Below, in pieces: positions 1-10,983 of a stretch of 64,000 bases of DNA. The stretch is from Eumeta japonica. Taxonomy: Eukaryota > Arthropoda > Insecta > Lepidoptera > Psychidae. The position numbers and the translations under genes were made by a program. The stretch covers positions 88,209 through 152,208 of the forward strand of contig BGZK01001441.1 of assembly GCA_005406025.1 (NCBI GenBank), written 5' to 3'. Below the pieces are notes generated by a model. The model worked only from the letters and a program-made list of their open reading frames with translations, had not been told where the DNA came from and did no database searches. Position 1 is the first letter of the stretch. Each line of letters starts with the position of its first letter.

Positions 1-400
1 AAGTAAAAGTAGAATTAGTGGGTTACAGATGCCATCTCTGCGTAATGTGTATGAAGTGTCTTTGAAAGATAGACGTAAAAACAGTGATGTTAGAGAGTGG
101 TGTGATTTGAAAGAAAATGTAGTGATTGGAGTAGAAGAAGATGCGTTGCTGTGGTTTGGCTATCTTGAAAGGCTGAATAAAAGCATGAATAAATCTATAA
201 AGCGAATGTGTATGATGGAAAGGTTGGCAAAAGACGCCTTAAAAATCGTTATTATGAATCAGAATGATGGCTATAAAATACAAAATGGCGGTAGAGGAGC
301 AAAAAAATTTATACCATATTTGGTTACATATCATTCAGTAGGGCCCTCAAAAGAAAAATTATGTATTTTAAACTATTTTACACCAATAACTTCCATTTAA
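1..400 (+). pseudogene. Non-LTR retrotransposon fragment, C-terminal reverse transcriptase region
   Basis: The frame is open from the left edge to 400. Residues such as SLKDRRKNSDVREWCDLKEN and LLWFGYLERLNKSMNK match the conserved tail of insect endonuclease/reverse transcriptase polyproteins, which have a WFGH-(V/L)-ERM core. Similarity is clear to about base 230, then fades into AT-rich sequence. The element is cut by the window edge. It is decayed: usual RP-rich positions after the ERM motif are lost. Confidence 0.6.
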
Positions 401-1580
401 GAGATACACAACTTGAATTTATAATTTATTAAAATTAATTAGTATTAATTATTCGCCTTTACAGAGTTAAACTTCCAATAATATGGCAGTCATTTAAAAC
501 AGTAATTTAAAAAATATTTTTGTTAATAACGTATCGATAAAAGTTAATCACTATCATTACAACAATATATATTGTTGATACCGCTTTAGAGACATCACTA
601 TCATGTTTATGTACTTGCTTTCGACTCTTGCTACATGTATGCCTCCGAGTACACATATTTGTCATATTCGATTGGATGATTTTTCGCATTGTATTCACTT
701 TTACGCGGTCGGTTTCATTTAATTCTCGTAATAGACTTTCTATCCTTTCGCGTGTATGCGCGTCGCGCGCGTGAATCAGTAGACGGACGTGGGTACACGA
801 ATACACATTTCATGGACGTATTTTTTAAGACATCGAGCGCTACTGTATTTGCGCAACAACGATGAATAAATTGGCACCCAATTCTCTATAAGTGATACCG
901 TCACTACGACGAGGCGCAGTTATACTACAAAGAGTACTACATATAATTCAATATTACATATAGAGTCTACCCGTTAAGGAGTAACGACAACAAAACAATT
1001 GTCAGTCATGTGAATATCAAGATATTGTTGGCAAAGACTTTTTATAACTTTAATTTGGTAATATTAGCACTGAATAAAACTGTAAATAGCCTTTTCTGCG
1101 CCCTGTGCGAACTTCTATAACTGCGCCCTTGTTTTTTTAGATATTATAGGTGCCCTAGCTAGAACAATGCTATGTATAGGCCTGCTTTATTTCATTCAGG
1201 GTGATAAAATAAAGCACAAGGACCTTGGTGTTGGTGGACCAATTATCTAATATTTTGAAAGAAAAATCCATTTTTTTAGAAAACTAGAATTGATCTGGGC
1301 AACAATCAGACGAGCTACTTAAGTGGATTTTCGTCTATTATACCACCCACTGTGTCTCACTCACTTTAGTGAGTTGAGTTTTAACTCAAACGCAAGTTCA
1401 CTAGTGCAAATACGTTGTCCATCCTGATGCTTATGATTTAATTTTTGGGCCACTTTGGTCTTCATACTTCTATAATAAAATAACACCCTGCAAAGTTTCA
1501 GTCAACTCTTAATTAATTTAATTTTAAGCACTTGGTATGGTAGTTTTGAATAAGGTAAGTAGCATAATATAAATTGCGTT
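401..1580. other. Intergenic, AT-rich; holds part of the long repeat
   Basis: No gene is seen. About 640-1000 belongs to copy 1 of the long direct repeat (matches 33060-33320, including the stretch CTACAAAGAGTACTACATA). The remainder shows only short palindromes such as CTCACTTTAGTGAG near 1358. Confidence 0.6.
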
Positions 1581-1590
1581 TAAGTATGAC

Positions 1591-1962
1591 TTGGTGAAAA
1601 AACGTTTGGACTCGAGCACTAGGGGCGCAGCGGGAACCTATCACGAACAAACCGAAAAAAATAATAGTTCTGCCTGGTCTGGCCATTCTTGCGCCCCCCA
1701 GAGTCTGAACCCTGGCGGATGGGAGGGTAATTATGGTAATCGCCCCGAGAATGAAGATTTTTATTTATTGTTGTTTTCATTATTCGTATTATTTAACGAG
1801 ACTTTTTTCTTTACAGAGAATGAAAATAATACCAGAGAGCTGAAAAATGATGAAGAAAATATTATTGACTTTTCCGATGCTTTTAAAGAAATTGACAGTG
1901 ATGTGTCGGATGACGTTGAAGAAATGTATAGTGACGTATTGGATAATGAAAATTGTTTTTAA
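1591..1962 (+). CDS. Possible 3' terminal exons of an unknown gene
   Basis: A weak candidate. The last part, 1817-1962, follows a good acceptor (TTTTTTCTTTACAG), codes a very acidic C-terminus (FKEIDSDVSDDVEEMYSDVL) and ends TAA directly followed by AATAAA at 1961. A donor-like GGAGG|GTAATT at 1726/1727 would give a 90-bp intron in phase with a preceding exon rich in Ser, Gly and Asn. The whole span is also open without splicing. No family is recognised and no upstream exon was found. It could equally be the 3' end of a decayed transposable element. Confidence 0.27.
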   Translation: MVKKRLDSSTRGAAGTYHEQTEKNNSSAWSGHSCAPQSLNPGGWEGNYGNRPENEDFYLLLFSLFVLFNETFFFTENENNTRELKNDEENIIDFSDAFKEIDSDVSDDVEEMYSDVLDNENCF

Positions 1963-1999
1963 TAAATATCGTACTTTACATTATAATAAATAAAACATC

Positions 2000-3140
2000 T
2001 TTTACCCATGATCTTTGCCTCCACGTAATGTCATTTTCATCATTGAGTTCACCTTAGGGCTTTGACTCCCACAGCACCTTTTCTCTCACCTGTCAAGGAC
2101 TCGTGCTAACCAGAATCGGCTGTCATTGTACCCACTTTTACCTACTATCTAAATCGCATATTTAAACGTATATATTTTCGAGTCTACAGAACAAAGTTTA
2201 TTTTAACTCATATACTGCACACCTCTCTATGCACCTGTCAGGTATGTGCGCTCACTGTAATCGCCTGTCAATTTTTTATACTTTCTAATGCGCGAACCAA
2301 ATCGTATTAAAATTTCAAGCTTACAGTTTTTTTTATTCTATGTCCCCTTTCAAGAATATAAGGGCTCATGACGCACAGGGCTGATGCCTGCCAGGTTGTC
2401 GTTCCTGTAGTTTGCACGCTATGACTTATCACTAAAAAAAATTCTAACCTTACAGGACCCCCCGTTACCCGGACAGGTCACGAGCTCTCAGTATATAAAA
2501 ACATTTGCATATTTTCGAAAATGATGTATTCGATAACATTTTGCGTCCGCCCTGAACGAAGGTAGCATCCTGACACGAAACATAACATCATGATATTTTC
2601 GGTGACCTGATAGTTTATTGTATATCGTAAACACCCTTGAAAATGGGAGAAATCGACAGAAATTAAAAACCGCCACCGTGCACAAAATGCTCTCGATTGC
2701 CATACTTTCATATACGACTTAACTTAATATAACAACAGCACAAACTGTGAATACTACAACATGAACTTTTTAATTTAGCTGCATACTGTTAAATCTCAAA
2801 AGGACCACTTGACGTTCCAAGTGTGTACGTTAATTTTGGAGGAAAAGACATAGCTACATTTGTCTCTTTTTGTCAAATACTATTGTGAACGTCAACAAAC
2901 ATATGTATGGATGACAAGTTCGAAAATTTTAGACGGGACATATGCTATCTTCACTCTGAGGCTTAAACTGACGCTATCGTACGGTGCGCCTTGCTCATTA
3001 GAACTAATGAATGGATTCCAAATATTATTTATTTGCACATTGTATGGGCCTGAACGGGTAAATACATAAATCTATTAGAGATGGGTCGATAAATACCTAC
3101 CAACATTTTGAAAAGTTGCCTTATTAATAAGAAACGTTAA
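2000..3140. other. Intergenic stretch without recognised gene
   Basis: Only short open frames with no family signature are present. This block is missing from copy 2 of the long repeat, so it is probably inserted or diverged DNA. Confidence 0.5.
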
Positions 3141-4020
3141 GAATTATTTTGTTATACAGACATTTAAAAAAATCAATTTGGTGTTACAATAATGGCATAT
3201 AGAAACATATCTTGTGACAGATATCATCAACTGCATGAATGCCTTTCTAAAATATTTTTTAAATTTGTAATTTAAAATAGATTTTAATGTCCATTCCCAA
3301 GCGTAAAGTTATCACTCTAGCCAAATTTAATTTTAATCAGTTGCTTGGTTCTTACATGAAACCTAAGTTACCAACAGATAGACCAAGTTTCGGAATAAAT
3401 CTAGCACAGATTTTAATAACTTTGACTCAATTTCGAAGTTGACGAAAAAAATATGCAGGGCACCTTTATAACTCCCCGCTAAGAAAACAATATTATCATA
3501 ACGAAAACTTTAATTGCAGTTCCATTTTCTAAAACTTAAATTTTATTAAATGTCAACGTTTTAAGATTCTAGGAGGCTATTTACACTATTTTCAAATTGT
3601 TGGCAAAATCTGTATGCGCATGCGTGCGTGTGTTCACGCGTACAATTTTTTTTATATTTTATGAACAGACGGCCAGGTTGAAATTGACATTGAGGCTGTG
3701 GTGGATCTAGTAGTAGGTTGAGGAGACTGGAGCCTAGGGTGGCATTTGGGGCCAAAATTTTTTTCACGTTTAGCAAAAATTGAAGAGATTCATATATACC
3801 TAAATGTTATTAGATCCATATAAACAATTAAACATGTGACATGTTTCACCACTTAGTTAATTTTTTGTACAATTTGCGCAGTCGCGTTTGGAACGCGAGA
3901 AGAGCGCAAAAAGAAATTGTAAAACTTTTAATTTAAGTTTATTCTCATCATGAGCTGTATTACCAAATAATTACATATATTTTTTTAAGCTGTATGCACA
4001 AAAATATTTAGCTCCATTTA

Positions 4021-4406
4021 GGAGCGTCCATAAACTACGTAGCTCGACCAAGGGGAGGATAAGCTTAAGGCTACGCTGAGGCACGTAATAGGGGAGGGAG
4101 TCGAGAGCAAAGCTACGTGGTTTTCTTCAGATGAAAATTTTGTTGAATAAGATAATTTGGTGACCCCCACCCCGATGTTAATTTAACAAGAGGAATCAAA
4201 TAATTAAATACATTATTTGAAAAAAAAACTGTTAATAAATTAATTTATTATTAATTATTTTATTTTATAAATAAATTAATGTATCGTGAAAACCACGTTC
4301 CATTGGGTTGGGGGTCATCATAGAAAAGGCTACGTGAGGCCACATGGGGGGAGGGAGGAGTCCTAGAGAGACTAAAATATGACCACGTGGTTTATGGACG
4401 TTCCCT
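4021..4406. mobile_element. PIF/Harbinger-like MITE
   Basis: Terminal inverted repeats: left GGAGCGTCCATAAACTACGT; the right end reads in reverse GGGAACGTCCATAAACCACG. TTA flanks both ends, fitting the 3-bp target duplication of PIF/Harbinger elements. The interior has a second inverted pair (GGCTACG...CGTAGCC style) and no coding capacity. It sits inside copy 1 of the long repeat and is absent from copy 2. Confidence 0.6.
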
Positions 4407-5230
4407 TATCGAATGCATATTATTGTTTAAGTACTGTCAAGGCATATCTTACCCTGTCATATTAGTTGTACACGATTATGCTCTTATTAGTTCAGAAATA
4501 TATCCAAAAAAATATTTCTTGTGCTACCTTAACTAAATTGTTGAATTGTAAAAATAATCTAGGAATTTATACATTGATCCCCCTGTTCACAATCATACTA
4601 ATTTCGGCAAAAAGGTGGTGTAATTGGGATGACAGCGCACAAATCGTAATTACAGTTTTATTATTAAAAAAATATATATAATTAACATGATTGTGAACTA
4701 AGATATCGAATAGCAGAGGTCGGTAGGGGCGACAAAATTTGGATAGTCTACCGGTGGCAAATGCGTAAATCCGTTACTGTATTGAAGGAGTAACAGAAAA
4801 CAAGACGTAACAAAAAACAGGATCGAAATCCGCGAGCGTAACTGCGATGGAGATCGAGAGCAAAACCGACAGAAATAATAGACGAAGAAATGCATCATTT
4901 TCCATGCGAGCGCACGCTAGTTAAATGCAATCAATATTCTCTTACTTGCGAAATAAAGCAACGTCTGATCCACAATTACCCATGTATTATCTTTCTATCA
5001 ATTTTGCTATTAAATACTTCGATCAGAATTAATATCTCCGGTGAAGTTTGCTGGGATTAAGTTATTTATCTGCTGGTAAGATTATATCACATCATGTCAA
5101 ATTATAACTTAAATTTCAGAAATTTTATGCACCTTCTAATCAAAGGAAACAACCTTCGTGAGTGTATAAAAAAGGTTATAAATAAATAGGTAGTTCTACT
5201 GCTTGTGCTCTTTATTATGCATTTCCATAA

Positions 5231-5630
5231 GGGGACGTCCATGCATTAGATGAGCTCAAATTGGAGGGAGGGTGGGGTCTCGTAACATCTCATCAAATCT
5301 GATTTAAACTGAGGGGGCATTAATAGAAAACTCGTGTACCCTTTTAAAAAATATACGTTATTATATAGATAATAAGAAACATATTATTTTTTTCTTTTTT
5401 ATTAATTATTTTAATTAGAACAGAGTAGTATTGCTATTGTGTATAGACGTTAAAGTTTTACTAAATTTAAATAAATTCATTTTATAATTTTTCAGAATTA
5501 TAAAAATAAATTTAGTTTTTTAACAACTCTTCAACATCTCACGGGAGGGACGGGAATCTCATCAAGTTTCCCTAAGAAGATGGAGGGGTTCAAATTTAAA
5601 AAACAATCCACGTAATTAATGGATGTTCCC
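5231..5630. mobile_element. PIF/Harbinger-like MITE, related to the one at 4021
   Basis: Left end GGGGACGTCCATGCATTAGA; reversed right end GGGAACATCCATTAATTACG. TAA is found on both sides, again a 3-bp duplication. The ends share GGG-ACGTCCAT with the MITE at 4021 but the interior differs, so the two are cousins. It is inserted in copy 1 of the long repeat only. Confidence 0.6.
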
Positions 5631-6165
5631 TAAAATATTAAAAAAAAGACAAATATATGTATAATAAGGTGATGTTTAATATCAATTAAAAATAAACACG
5701 GTATTACCCACAAACGACATTTATGCCTAATACGTTGGTTTACGTGTGTATTTGCAAACATTAATATACTGTACGTTCTGTTACATGTAAATTTTGGTTA
5801 AGTGAATTTATATTGTGAAATCCAAGTTAAAAACTTACCGTTCATTGTCATTTCAGACACCTTTTAAAAATATGCTGTTATATCAATAATTTATTAATAT
5901 TAATAACTTGTTCGGAAAAACTAATGCACTTTCTAAATCGAAACAACGAAATGTTAGTAAATAACACGATTAGCGCCACGCCTAGAACACGTCTGCGACG
6001 AAGCGACGAATTAATGTACTGAGCGTGAACTAAGCTTTCGTTCGATAGCGAAGAGACGAATGTGTTATGTAATATTTATAAATACAACTACATATTTGCT
6101 TAGGCCACACCAATGTATCGACATAGGTATACCATATTAGAAAATTGTATTATAAGTGAATTTTA

Positions 6166-6806
6166 TTATTGCCTGCATTATAGATAATAAAAAACATATC
6201 TTATTTTATATATACAAAGTGACGGGAGGACCTATAGAAAGTTATATATATAGAAGTATATAGAAAATAGAGGAGGTCGTTTGGAACTCATTGAAACTAA
6301 TATGATATTAGGCAAAATGTTACCCTTTTCAAAGTATCGGCCAATTAGATGTTTTTACGATTTTGCTATTTTCCCTCAATGAAATTGATATGAATAGTTA
6401 TTGCAGATATTTGACTATTAATCGTTTGTGTTTTCCTAATCTGTAATGTATATCTTATTTAAGATAACATAATAAAACAATCTCATCCTTGCAGTTTACT
6501 TCTTATCTGGCAACAAAATTTCTAAAAGTATTTTTTTTCGTTACAAACTTTTAGCTTTGATGTTTTTTTTCTAAACGGTCACTGTATTTGTTAGGTGATA
6601 ATTGGTCCAAATTATTTTAAAAATTTCTTCACACTGTCCTCTTTTAATTAGTAGTAATTAGAGTATATATTGTTTTCATATTAAAAACATTAGTGATACT
6701 TTGACTTAAGGTAATTTTATTGAGAAATAAACCTCTTTCGTACATTCGTAGTTCAATCGTTCGTCACAGTCAGTAAATTCCTTGTTGTTTGCATACATTG
6801 TGTTTA
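6166..6806. other. AT-rich spacer before the satellite
   Basis: No gene, RNA or clear transposon signature is seen. The stretch separates the end of the long repeat from the hairpin at 6807. Confidence 0.5.
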
Positions 6807-6842
6807 CCGTAAGTTCCGTGCATTGAAGCACGGAACTTACGG
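6807..6842. other. Perfect hairpin, 15-bp stem, 6-nt loop
   Basis: CCGTAAGTTCCGTGC, loop ATTGAA, then its exact reverse complement. The 14-bp satellite begins 37 bp later, which suggests both belong to one repeat element. Confidence 0.9.
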
Positions 6843-6879
6843 AATGTTCAACGGTCAACGTTAAACAATCAATGATTAA

Positions 6880-7274
6880 TGTTCAATGTTCATTGTTCAA
6901 TGTTCATTGTTCAATGTTCATTGTTCAATGTTCATTGTTCAATGTTCATTGTTCAATGTTCATTGTTCAATGTTCATTGTTCATTGTTCAATGTTCATTG
7001 TTCAATGTTCATTGTTCAATGTTCATTGTTCAATGTTCATTGTTCAATGTTCATTGTTCAATGTTCATTGTTCAATGTTCATTGTTCAATGTTCATTGTT
7101 CAATGTTCATTGTTCAATATTCAATGTTCATTGTTCATTGTTCAATGTCCATTGTTCAATGTTCATTGTTCAATGTTCATTGTTCAATGTTCATTGTTCA
7201 TTGTTCAATGTTCATTGTTCAATGTTCATTGTTCAATGTTCATTGTTCATTGTTCAATGTTCATTGTTCAATGT
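6880..7274. repeat. 14-bp tandem satellite
   Basis: The unit TTCATTGTTCAATG is repeated about 28 times and is built from two heptamers, TTCATTG and TTCAATG. A few places carry two TTCATTG heptamers in a row, and there are single substitutions. CAATG and CATTG are complementary, so each unit can fold back. All three plus-strand frames are open for most of the array, but that only reflects the absence of stop triplets in the unit. Confidence 0.95.
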
Positions 7275-7557
7275 ATAATCTTTTAAGCTCAAAGTTCAAA
7301 GTATAATGTCATCTATTTACTGGTATTAAAACTAGTCAAATAAAACAGCGTAACCAGAGATCTTACTTCAACTTTTTATTCATAAAATACGATTAACCTT
7401 TTCCCCCGACTTAACATTTTTTATGTAGCTGACACCTATTATAAATTTAATACTTATTATGTTTTAAAAATAATCAAACGAATGAATGAAGAAATGGATA
7501 ATTATTAATTTTTTCATAACATCTTGTAACAATATATGATTATAAGTTTAACTTCTC

Positions 7558-9180
7558 GAAGGTCTCGTCTAGTCGGTGGGAGGTGAGATACTTAACGATA
7601 CCCGGCTAGTCAGTGGAGGTGCGTTACTTACTGAGACCCGGCTAGTCAGTGGAGGTGAGTTACTTAACGAGACCCGGCTAGTCAGTGGGAGGTGCGTTCT
7701 TATTGAGACCCGGCTGGTCAGTGGTAGGTGAGTTACTTTACAAAACCTGACTAGTCAGTGGAGGTGACTTACTTAACGAGACCCGGCTAGTCAGTGGGAG
7801 GTGAGTTACTTTACGAGACTTGGCTAATCAGTGGAGGTGAGTTACTTTACGATACTTGGCTAGTCAGTGGAGGTGAGTTACTTTACGAGACTTGGCTAGT
7901 CAGTGGAGGTGAGTTACTTAACGAGACCCGGCTAGTCAGTGGGAGGTGCGTTCTTATTGAGACCTGGCTAGTTAGTGGAGGTGAGTTACTTAACGAGACC
8001 CGGCTAGTCAGTGGAAGGTGCGTTACTTAGTGAGACCCGGCTAGTCAGTGGTAGGTGAGTTACATTACGAAACCTGACTAGTCAGTGGAGGTGAGTTACT
8101 TAACGAGACCCGGCTGGTCAGTGGGAGTGAGTTACTTTGCAGAGACCTGGCTAGTCAGTGGAGGTGAGTTACTTAGCAGAGACCCGGCTAGTCAGTGGGA
8201 GGTGCGTTCTTGTGAGACCCGGCTGGTTAGTGGAGGTGAGATACTTAACGAGACCCGGCTAGTCAGTGGAGGTGCGTTCTTGTGAGACCCGGCTGGTTGG
8301 TGGAGGTGAGTTACTTAATGAGACCCAGCTAGTCAGTGGGAGGTGCGTTCTTGTGAGACCCGGCTAGTTGGTGGAGGTGAGTTGCTTAACGAGACCCGGC
8401 TAGTCAGTGGAGGTGCGTTCTTGTTGAGACCCGGCTAGATTGGTGCAGGTGAGTTACTTAGCAGAGACCCGGCTAGTCAGTGGAGGTGAGTTAACTTGAC
8501 CCGGCTGGTCAGTGGGAGGTGCGTTACTTATTGAGACCCGGCTGGTCAGTGGTAGGTGAGTTCCTTTACGAAACCTGGCTGGTCAGTGGAGGTGAGTTAC
8601 TTAACGAGACCCGGCTAGTCAGTGGGAGGTGAGTTACTTTACGAGACCTGGCTAGTCAGTGGAGGTGAGTTACTTAACGAGACCCGGCTAGTCAGCGGGA
8701 GGTGCGTTCTTATTGAGACCCGGCTAGTTAGTGGAGGTGAGTTACTTAACGAGACCCGGCTAGTCAATGGGAGGTGCGTTCTTATTGAGACCCGGCTAGT
8801 TAGTGGAGGTGAGTTACTTTACGAGACCTGACTAGTCAGTGGAGGTGAGTTACTTAACGAGACCCGGCTAGTCAGTGGGAAGTGAGTTACTTTACGAGAC
8901 CTGGCTAGTCAGTGGAGGTGAGTTACTTAACGAGAACCGGCTAGTCAGTGGGAGGTGCGTTCTTATTGAGACCCGGCTAGTTAGTGGAGGTGAGATACTT
9001 AACGACACCCGGCTAGTCAGTGGGAGGTGCGTTCTTATTGAGACCCGGCTAGTTAGTGGAGGTGAGTTACTTAACGAGACCCGGCTAGTCAGTGGGAGGT
9101 GCGTTCTTATTGAGACCCGCTGGTTAGTGGAGGTGAGTTACTTAACAGACCCGGCTAGTCAGTGGAGGTGCGTTCTTATT
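7558..9180. repeat. 36-bp minisatellite, left block
   Basis: Tandem units of about 35-37 bp; the common unit starts GGCTAGTCAGTGGAGGTGAG and ends TTACTTAACGAGACCC. Several unit types alternate (TTACTTAACGAG, TTACTTTACGAG, GCGTTCTTATTGAG, TTTACAAAACCTGA). Apparent ORFs with a 12-residue period are a by-product of the unit length and lack of stops. It is continuous with 10984-16760, from which it is separated by a LINE insertion. Confidence 0.97.
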
Positions 9181-10983
9181 TTTTGTTTTTTTTGTTTTGA
9201 TCCTTTTGCCCCTGTCGCATGTTGGCGACAGCCAGTCTTTTATCAGGTTCGTACATCCACTTTCATTCAGCCTTTTAAGGGTTGGCAGGGATGTGCAAAG
9301 GCATTTAATAAAGGTGCTAAATAACTTATCTTAATATTTTTTTTATTTATTTATTTATTATTTTTTTTATTTTTTATTTTTTATTTTTATTTTTTTTTTT
9401 TTTTTTTTTTTTAATACCACATATTTATCTCTATACATTCTATTTTTATATTTACATTACATTTAGCACTATTTGTCTTTGTCTTTCCGACAACCATTGG
9501 CTGTTTATTTATGTCACGATTTATCGTGTTAAAGTCACCATTTGGGTTTATTTTATTCATTGTATGCCATATTAGAGCCGTTCATTTTATTGCACCTTCG
9601 CGTGACCCGCTCGCAAAATTCCAAAAATATTTTCCTGTTTCTTTCGTCGTCAAGGAGAGCCGGAAAACCATGCCTCGCGACTACGACGCCAGTGCCCGCC
9701 TCGGTCTCTGCACGCTCTCTCCCGAAGATTGGGCATTCTTCGAGAACGTGCAGTACATCTTGGACCTTATCGGGGGCGCACGCGCAGTACGGCGAATCCT
9801 TCAGCTTAAACCTGTTCAGGTACTGAGCGAATCCGCCGTGTCCCGTTAGGGTTTGCGCTATCGGGGGCGTGATCGTGAATCGCGAGGGACCCTATACGCC
9901 CCTTCCACTCGGGGAAAGAAGCGCCGGTTATTTCACCGGTGCCTCCCTCGGTGTAACGCTGTTGCCACTCCCCAGGCTCGCCGCCCTGATCACCTTTTGG
10001 CGTACGACGGCGGATAGCGATCGTAATCCGCTGCCGTTTTCTTTTTCAGGGCGGCGTTCCTGGCGAGCTCATCAGCACGCTCGTTGCCCGTGGTTCCCGC
10101 GTGTGCCCGCACCCAGAATAGGCGCACTTCCCTGCCTTCCGCAACGATATCCCTGATGTCTTGGCGCGCTGCATGGGCCAGAGGGTTGTAGGTTTTGGGG
10201 GCGGTCAACATCTGCAGCGACGACTTTGAGTCGCTGAAGATGTTGACCAGCCGATCCTTGCCTTTCTTGACCCTCTTTATCGCCCTGTGCAGCGCGAACA
10301 TCTCTGCCTGGAATACCGTGCAGAAGGATTCGAGCCGGAACGTGGAGTTCCCGGATTCCATTTCGTCCCGCCACTCTGTCAGGGCCGCACCTACTTTACC
10401 TTCGGTCTTACTGCCGTCGGTATATATGTGCGGTCCGACAATGGCGAGACGGTCGACTGTTGATGGATCCAGGTCCTCAACGCTCTCGAACCCGAGTTCG
10501 GGAGTGTGCGCGGGATGCGGCATTTCGCGGAAGTCCACGGGCTTCTCGAGCTCCCGGTCGGCACAGACGTCCCCCGATTCACTTCCGCGCTTCACCTCAT
10601 AGAGTCTGGCTGCTTCCCTCACCCGTATGTCTAGGGGGAGCAACCTCGCGAGGATCAGCGCGGAATGGAGGGAGACCGTTCTGTAAGCTCGGCATGCTTT
10701 CAATGCTACACTGCGCTGTAGCGCGTCCAGCATTTTCCGCACGCCGAGCTTTTTAGTTGCCGGGGCCCAGGCGCACGAAGCGTACGTGACTATCGGCTCT
10801 ATCGCGGCGACGTATATCGTCCTGACTATCTCCGGACTCAACCCCCAGGTAGCCTTGGCCGCCCTGGCTATGCCTTTATAAATGCTGGCAGCCCTTTTGC
10901 ACGCCTTGGCTACGTGGGGTATGAAAGTCAGCCCCTTGTCTATTGTAAGACCTAGGAGGCGGATCTCGTCAACAAGGGCAATT
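9181..10983 (-). mobile_element. 5'-truncated non-LTR retrotransposon inserted in the minisatellite
   Basis: A ~1.8-kb LINE on the minus strand. Its 5' end is cut within the reverse transcriptase (from ~10980), followed by RNase H, a Cys-His tail, a 3'UTR, and an A-rich end (T-rich on plus, 9181-9200, with another T-rich run at 9333-9412). GGTGCGTTCTTATT is found at both borders (9167-9180 and 10984-10997) as a 14-bp target duplication. Base composition is GC-rich compared with its surroundings. The RNase H and the Cys-rich tail suggest the R1/I-like groups, but the clade is not settled from sequence alone. Confidence 0.9.
9551..10983 (-). pseudogene. Broken RT / RNase H ORF2 remnant of the LINE
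   Basis: One frame runs from the truncation to a stop at 9990: the end of the reverse transcriptase (RLLGLTIDKGLTF, AIEPIVTYASCAWAP), then RNase H with its acidic residues in place (IYTDGSK, FQAEMFALHRAI, FSDSKSSLQML, GNERADELAR). Coding then continues in shifted frames (WQQRYTEGGTGEITG, then TGHGGFAQYLNRFKLKD) and a Cys-His motif around SPYCACAPDK and DVLHVLEECPIFG, ending near 9560. At least two frameshifts and the 5' truncation make it inactive. Confidence 0.88.

Larger units (their letters stand above)
640..6165 (+). repeat. Long interspersed repeat, copy 1 (with insertions)
   Basis: Collinear blocks at about 640-1000, 3140-3550, 3650-3700, 4700-4990 and 5640-6165 match 33060-35575 in the same order and orientation. 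Most blocks look roughly 80% identical by eye. The last, 5905-6152, is far closer. Copy 1 is longer because of inserted DNA, including two MITEs (4021-4406 and 5231-5630) and unmatched DNA at 1000-3140. No protein-coding capacity is seen, so it looks like a large non-autonomous element or an old segmental duplication. Confidence 0.6.

Noticed and set aside
6872..7306. Three overlapping ~130-aa open frames
   Set aside because: All come from the stop-free 14-bp satellite read in three frames.
10195..10756. Plus-strand open frames over the LINE (135 and 98 aa)
   Set aside because: They are antisense shadows of the RNase H / RT frame on the minus strand.
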